11,205 bases of DNA from Microbacteriaceae bacterium (GTDB lineage: Bacteria; Actinomycetota; Actinomycetes; Actinomycetales; Microbacteriaceae), in NCBI GenBank assembly GCA_024642605.1, contig JAHEAT010000040.1, positions 1 to 11,205 of the forward strand. The letters are read 5' to 3'. The notes under the pieces were generated by a model that saw only the letters and a program-made list of their open reading frames with translations, was not told where the DNA came from and did not search any database. This document shows, one piece after another, positions 7,101-11,205 of the stretch. Positions within the stretch are counted from its first letter, which is position 1. Each line of letters begins with the position of its first letter. The translations under genes were made by a program, and so were the position numbers.

Positions 7101-8116
7101 TAGGCTCTCTCCTCGATTGCTCTCACAAAAATGTCTTCGCCCAGTTGCTTCACTTCGACAAACTTGAGGTGTTTCGCCTCGGTCATGCTCTCGATGCCAA
7201 GCTCGCGAATCGCCGTTCGGCTTCCGCCGAGCAGCATTGGGGCCAGATAAAAGATGAATTGGTCTGCTAGTCCGAGGCGCACAAACTGCGATGCGACCAT
7301 CGGGCCGCCTTCGATTAGCACGTGCTTGATGCCCTCTTGCCAGAGTGCTGCGAGAATTCCGTGAATCGAGTGCGTGCGCAGGTGCACGGTCTCGGCGCGG
7401 TCGTTGAGCACTCGCGCATCCGTGGGGATTTCACGGTTACCCACCACCACGCGCAGCGGCTGGTGCTCATAGAGCTCGCCATCAGGTTGGCGTGCAGTAA
7501 GTTCTGGGTCGTCGGCAAGCACGGTGCCGGTGCCGACCAGTATCGCGTCAACTTCGCTGCGCATCTTGTGGCAATCGGCCCGCGATTCTTCGCCGCTGAT
7601 CCACTTGCTGGTGCCGTCGTTGGCGGCCGCGCGCCCGTCGATGCTAGACGCCCACTTGAGCGTTACATAGGGGCGTTGCAGCCGGTTTGCGGTGAGCCAA
7701 ACGCGATTTTGCTCGGATGCTTCGCTCTCAAGCACGTGGGCGATGGTTTCGATGCCAGCAGCTTGCAAGGTTTGCGCGCCGCCGCCCGAGGTGGCACCGG
7801 GGTCGCTCACGGCATAAACCACGCGGCTAACGCCAGCGGCAATCAGGGCCTGTGCGCAAGGGCCGGTGCGACCGGTGTGGTTGCAGGGTTCTAGGGTTAC
7901 CACGGCGGTGGACTCTGCACGCACATGGTCAAGTTTGCTCAGAGCATCTACTTCGGCGTGGGGAGTGCCGGCACCCTTGTGCCAGCCCTCTGCGATGATC
8001 TGGCCGTCGGCGTTCAGAATCACGCAACCGACTTGTGGGTTCACGCCCCAAGCTGGGCCGAGAAGCGCGAGTTCGAGTGCGCGACGCATCGCGCTCTCAT
8101 AGATCTCGTGACTCAT
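7100..8116 (-). CDS. ribD: Bifunctional diaminohydroxyphosphoribosylaminopyrimidine deaminase / 5-amino-6-(5-phosphoribosylamino)uracil reductase
   Basis: Performs the deamination and the NADPH-dependent side-chain reduction that follow GTP cyclohydrolase II. It is 338 residues long. The deaminase domain (about 1-145) carries the zinc site His53-Ala-Glu55 and EPCNHTGRTGPC (76-87), with Cys78 and Cys87. The reductase domain (about 148-338) opens with PYVTLKWASSIDGRAA and includes VDAILVGTGTVLADDPELTAR (189-209, TGTVLADDP core) and LIEGGP near the C-terminus. I chose the ATG at 8116, which has GAGAGG eight bases upstream. An in-frame codon at 8176 would add 20 residues lying in the riboswitch leader and unlike the family. 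First gene of the FMN-riboswitch-controlled operon. Confidence 0.96.
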   Translation of the reverse strand: MSHEIYESAMRRALELALLGPAWGVNPQVGCVILNADGQIIAEGWHKGAGTPHAEVDALSKLDHVRAESTAVVTLEPCNHTGRTGPCAQALIAAGVSRVVYAVSDPGATSGGGAQTLQAAGIETIAHVLESEASEQNRVWLTANRLQRPYVTLKWASSIDGRAAANDGTSKWISGEESRADCHKMRSEVDAILVGTGTVLADDPELTARQPDGELYEHQPLRVVVGNREIPTDARVLNDRAETVHLRTHSIHGILAALWQEGIKHVLIEGGPMVASQFVRLGLADQFIFYLAPMLLGGSRTAIRELGIESMTEAKHLKFVEVKQLGEDIFVRAIEERA

Positions 8117-8231
8117 GGGCCAAACCTCTCGAAGTATCTTTGTGTCTTCGGGGTTGGCGAGAGAAGGTCCGCGCAAAGCGCAAAGCCTAGGGTCTAGCGA
8201 AATCGCAAAAAAAGCGAAACGCCAAACCCTC
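8117..8231 (-). promoter_or_regulatory. Expression platform between FMN riboswitch and ribD
   Basis: This 115-base leader connects the aptamer to the ribD start. It contains the Shine-Dalgarno GAGAGG (minus strand, within 8125-8130). A short complementary stretch, CTCTCG (8158-8163), can pair with CGAGAG (8126-8131) and so could sequester the ribosome site. A competing five-pair hairpin (8130-8134 with 8146-8150) uses two of the same bases. A seven-U run occurs near 8206-8212 but is preceded only by three-pair stems, so a classical intrinsic terminator is not evident. Translational control, or Rho-dependent control, seems likelier than U-tract termination. Confidence 0.5.
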
Positions 8232-8392
8232 GTTCTTCTCCCATCCGGACTTTAACCGTCGGTGCTGGAATTTCACCAGCTCAACCGCCTAACCCGGTTT
8301 TCAAGTTGTCTTGATTGCCGTTGCTCTTGCGAGCAGCTAGTCGGGTCGCGGACTTTAACCGCCGGCTCAGATTTTCACTGACCCCGAAGAAC
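8232..8392 (-). ncRNA. FMN riboswitch (RFN element) controlling the riboflavin operon
   Basis: On the minus strand the conserved RFN blocks occur in order: TTCTTCGGGGTCAGTGAAAA, GCCGGCGGTTAAAGTCC, GAGCTGGTGAAATTCCAGCA, CCGACGGTTAAAGTCC and GGATGGGAGAAGAA. The closing P1 helix is a perfect seven-pair GTTCTTC (8386-8392) with GAAGAAC (8232-8238). Binding of FMN is expected to repress the downstream rib genes. The variable region is enlarged: an ACCCG/CGGGT pairing encloses two mini-hairpins, GCTC-GCAA-GAGC (8323-8334) and TCAAG-ACAA-CTTGA (8301-8314). Confidence 0.97.
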
Positions 8393-8407
8393 TTGTAATG
8401 CTTGTCT

Positions 8408-8438
8408 ATCATGGCAGAAAACAGCGATATAGGGGCAA
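8408..8438 (-). promoter_or_regulatory. Possible promoter for riboswitch and rib operon
   Basis: Upstream of the aptamer on the minus strand, TTGCCC (8433-8438) and CATGAT (8408-8413) could act as -35 and -10. The start would then fall about 10 bases before the P1 helix. The 19-base spacer is long and the -10 is weak, so the exact boxes are uncertain, although a promoter must lie in this region. Confidence 0.3.
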
Positions 8439-8518
8439 GTTATTCCCGACCAAACAATCACCGAGGTCGTTGTTGAGAGTTGATTTAAGTTCGCCTAAGG
8501 CTTAATTTGCACTTACCA

Positions 8519-8532
8519 GAATCGGGCGATTC
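8519..8532. repeat. Perfect dyad GAATCG-GG-CGATTC, possible operator
   Basis: Six-base inverted arms (8519-8524 and 8527-8532) flank a GG spacer. The site lies 11 bases upstream of the cassette's -35 box, in the AT-richer intergenic stretch between the divergent rib operon and cassette. It could bind a dimeric regulator. A chance occurrence is also possible. Confidence 0.35.
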
Positions 8533-8543
8533 CTGCCTCAATT

Positions 8544-8573
8544 TTGAACAAATAGTTATAGATTTGTGATAAT
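8544..8573 (+). promoter_or_regulatory. Promoter of the toxin-like / DUF4417 cassette
   Basis: TTGAAC (8544-8549) and GATAAT (8568-8573) are separated by 18 bases. A TGn extension (8565-8567) directly precedes the -10. The match to the housekeeping sigma consensus is good, and transcription should begin around 8580, about 20 bases before the AAGGGAG ribosome site and ATG at 8604. Confidence 0.6.
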
Positions 8574-8588
8574 CGAAAAATTGTTCGA
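8573..8588. promoter_or_regulatory. Candidate LexA (SOS) box over the cassette promoter
   Basis: The 16 bases TCGAAAAATTGTTCGA match the actinobacterial LexA consensus TCGAAC-N4-GTTCGA at 11 of 12 defined positions; the only difference is A for C at position 6. The site begins on the last base of the -10 box and covers the predicted transcription start, a textbook repressor position. If functional, the three-gene cassette is repressed by LexA and released during DNA damage. Identification rests on consensus recall and position only. Confidence 0.6.
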
Positions 8589-8603
8589 ATAAGGGAGTTC
8601 GTT

Positions 8604-8972
8604 ATGGGTCATGCGAGCGGTGGAGGATACTCTTCACCCGGCACTTTGAGCCAAAACTTGGAGAATCTGTCCAATAAGTTTCCAACGGATAGCCAGGGGA
8701 GGTTGGGAACGAAAGGTCGAAACAAGGCGCGGGTGATCGCCACAGAAAACCCGGCAAAGACGGCGGAGAACATGTATTCGGCTCTGAAAAAGGGTGGCAC
8801 AGAATCCCAACTCCCCAATGGGAAAGGCCGCCTTACGCTTTTTCCAGATGGTTCTCGTGTCATTCACCGTCCTGTCTCATCATCAGATGGAAGTCCTGTG
8901 GTGGAGATAAGCATCAAAGGCCCAAAAGGGTCATCCTACAAAATACACTTCATTGCTAAGGAGTCAAAATGA
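8604..8972 (+). CDS. Small basic protein resembling polymorphic-toxin C-terminal domains (putative toxin)
   Basis: 122 residues with no signal peptide or membrane segment. By hand count there are 18 Lys/Arg against 9 Asp/Glu, so it is clearly basic. The first 45 residues are Gly/Ser-rich and polar. A helical stretch (about 51-63) is followed by NGKGRLTLF (72-80), PDGSRVIHRP (81-90), SSSDGSPVVEI (92-102) and YKIHF (112-116). This pattern, DGS.V..RP.SSSDGSP..EI then KIHF, resembles the C-terminal tips of RHS, LXG and similar secreted toxins as I remember them. A nuclease role is inference; His88, Arg89 and His115 are candidate active residues. No delivery or secretion domain is attached. The ATG has AAGGGAG six bases upstream, and the stop overlaps the next start (ATGA). 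Confidence 0.68.
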   Translation: MGHASGGGYSSPGTLSQNLENLSNKFPTDSQGRLGTKGRNKARVIATENPAKTAENMYSALKKGGTESQLPNGKGRLTLFPDGSRVIHRPVSSSDGSPVVEISIKGPKGSSYKIHFIAKESK

Positions 8973-9539
8973 TTGAGCCCCACATCTCTACAGAATTTTC
9001 TGACATTGAGAGGCGGCACCTTGCTGCGCTAATTGGAAGTAAATTTCGCTTTCTTGGTGGAAAAAACTTACCTGAATTTTTGATGGCTAGTCAGTTGGTC
9101 ATCTCAACAAGTAAAGGTGACTTAATTTTTGAAGGCGACGTCGTCGAATCGGAGATTGAAGGCTACGTCGAGAATTACTCAAAGATCAAAGTTTCAGCTC
9201 CGACTCACAATGAAATCTCCAATCTCCAATCGCGTGGCCATGTTTACTTCCAGCATGCCGGCGATGTGATCCAAGCGGTCTATATATTGCGACGCGTGAT
9301 CACTGAACTAAAGCATGGCGTCGCCTCATGGAGCATTGCAACATCGAGAGCTGTAGTTCTTGATTTTGGCTCAGCTCAATTTTGCATAAGCAAACTAGGA
9401 GAACATGACGAAGCCTTAGCGGTTACTGAAATGGACGGGTTCGACATGGACAAGGTCCCACAAACATCCAACTATTTCGAGATTGACTTGGAAACTGCGT
9501 ACCAGGTTCAGGAGGAACTCATTCACCTGAGTTTGCCCG

Positions 9540-9547
<8 letters not shown>
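8969..9547 (+). CDS. Acidic cytosolic protein of unknown family, candidate immunity protein
   Basis: 192 residues, not recognised. It has no signal peptide or transmembrane helix. By hand count there are about 29 Asp/Glu and 15 Lys/Arg, so it is strongly acidic, complementary in charge to the basic product of the preceding gene. The alternation of short hydrophobic strands and polar stretches suggests an alpha/beta fold. The C-terminal third is especially acidic (GEHDEAL, EMDGFDMD). The start at 8969 overlaps the previous stop by 4 bases and has AAGGAG five bases upstream, implying coupled, roughly matched synthesis. Position and charge fit a cognate immunity or antitoxin protein. An enzyme or regulator remains possible. 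Confidence 0.65.

Positions 9548-11205
<1,658 letters not shown>

Noticed and set aside
6508..7167. A 219-codon plus-strand frame opposite ribE.
   Set aside because: Serine- and threonine-rich antisense translation of a well-supported riboflavin synthase gene; no family features.

Overview
The window looks like a chromosomal segment from a small-genome, moderately high-GC actinobacterium, probably Microbacteriaceae. This is inferred from the gene content (a drrABC/nodIJ-like exporter, and a ribD-ribE-ribBA-ribH operon behind an FMN riboswitch), tight gene packing, a GTG start and a probable leaderless start. No rRNA, tRNA, insertion sequence or CRISPR array was seen. Both edges cut through genes: an ABC exporter on the left and trpS on the right.

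Layout. Positions 1-1565 (minus): a solitary N6-adenine-type methyltransferase followed closely by the N-terminal part of a fused ABC exporter. Positions 1684-4331 (plus): a three-gene ABC-2 exporter operon (ATPase and two permeases) with coupled junctions. A strong bidirectional terminator at 4342-4383 separates it from the converging minus-strand riboflavin operon. That operon runs from 8392 down to 4394: FMN riboswitch, ribD, ribE, ribBA, ribH, then a small four-helix membrane protein. All three rib-rib junctions have the same one-base stop/start overlap, TAATG. Together these genes convert GTP and ribulose 5-phosphate to riboflavin under FMN feedback control.

The most interesting part is 8519-10256 (plus), a three-gene cassette of visibly lower GC wedged between the riboswitch and trpS. 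It encodes a basic 122-aa protein resembling the C-terminal toxin domains of polymorphic toxins, a strongly acidic 192-aa protein of unknown family (candidate immunity protein), and a 238-aa DUF4417 protein. The genes overlap by 4 and 8 bases. The cassette has its own promoter, and a 16-bp element matching the actinobacterial LexA (SOS) box at 11 of 12 defined positions overlaps the -10 box and start region. My reading is a DNA-damage-inducible toxin/immunity-like module with a DUF4417 partner. The sequence supports the operon, the promoter and the LexA-like box; the toxin role is inference.

The cassette ends tail-to-tail with trpS. The two TAG stop codons share a single CTAG, and there is no terminator between them.
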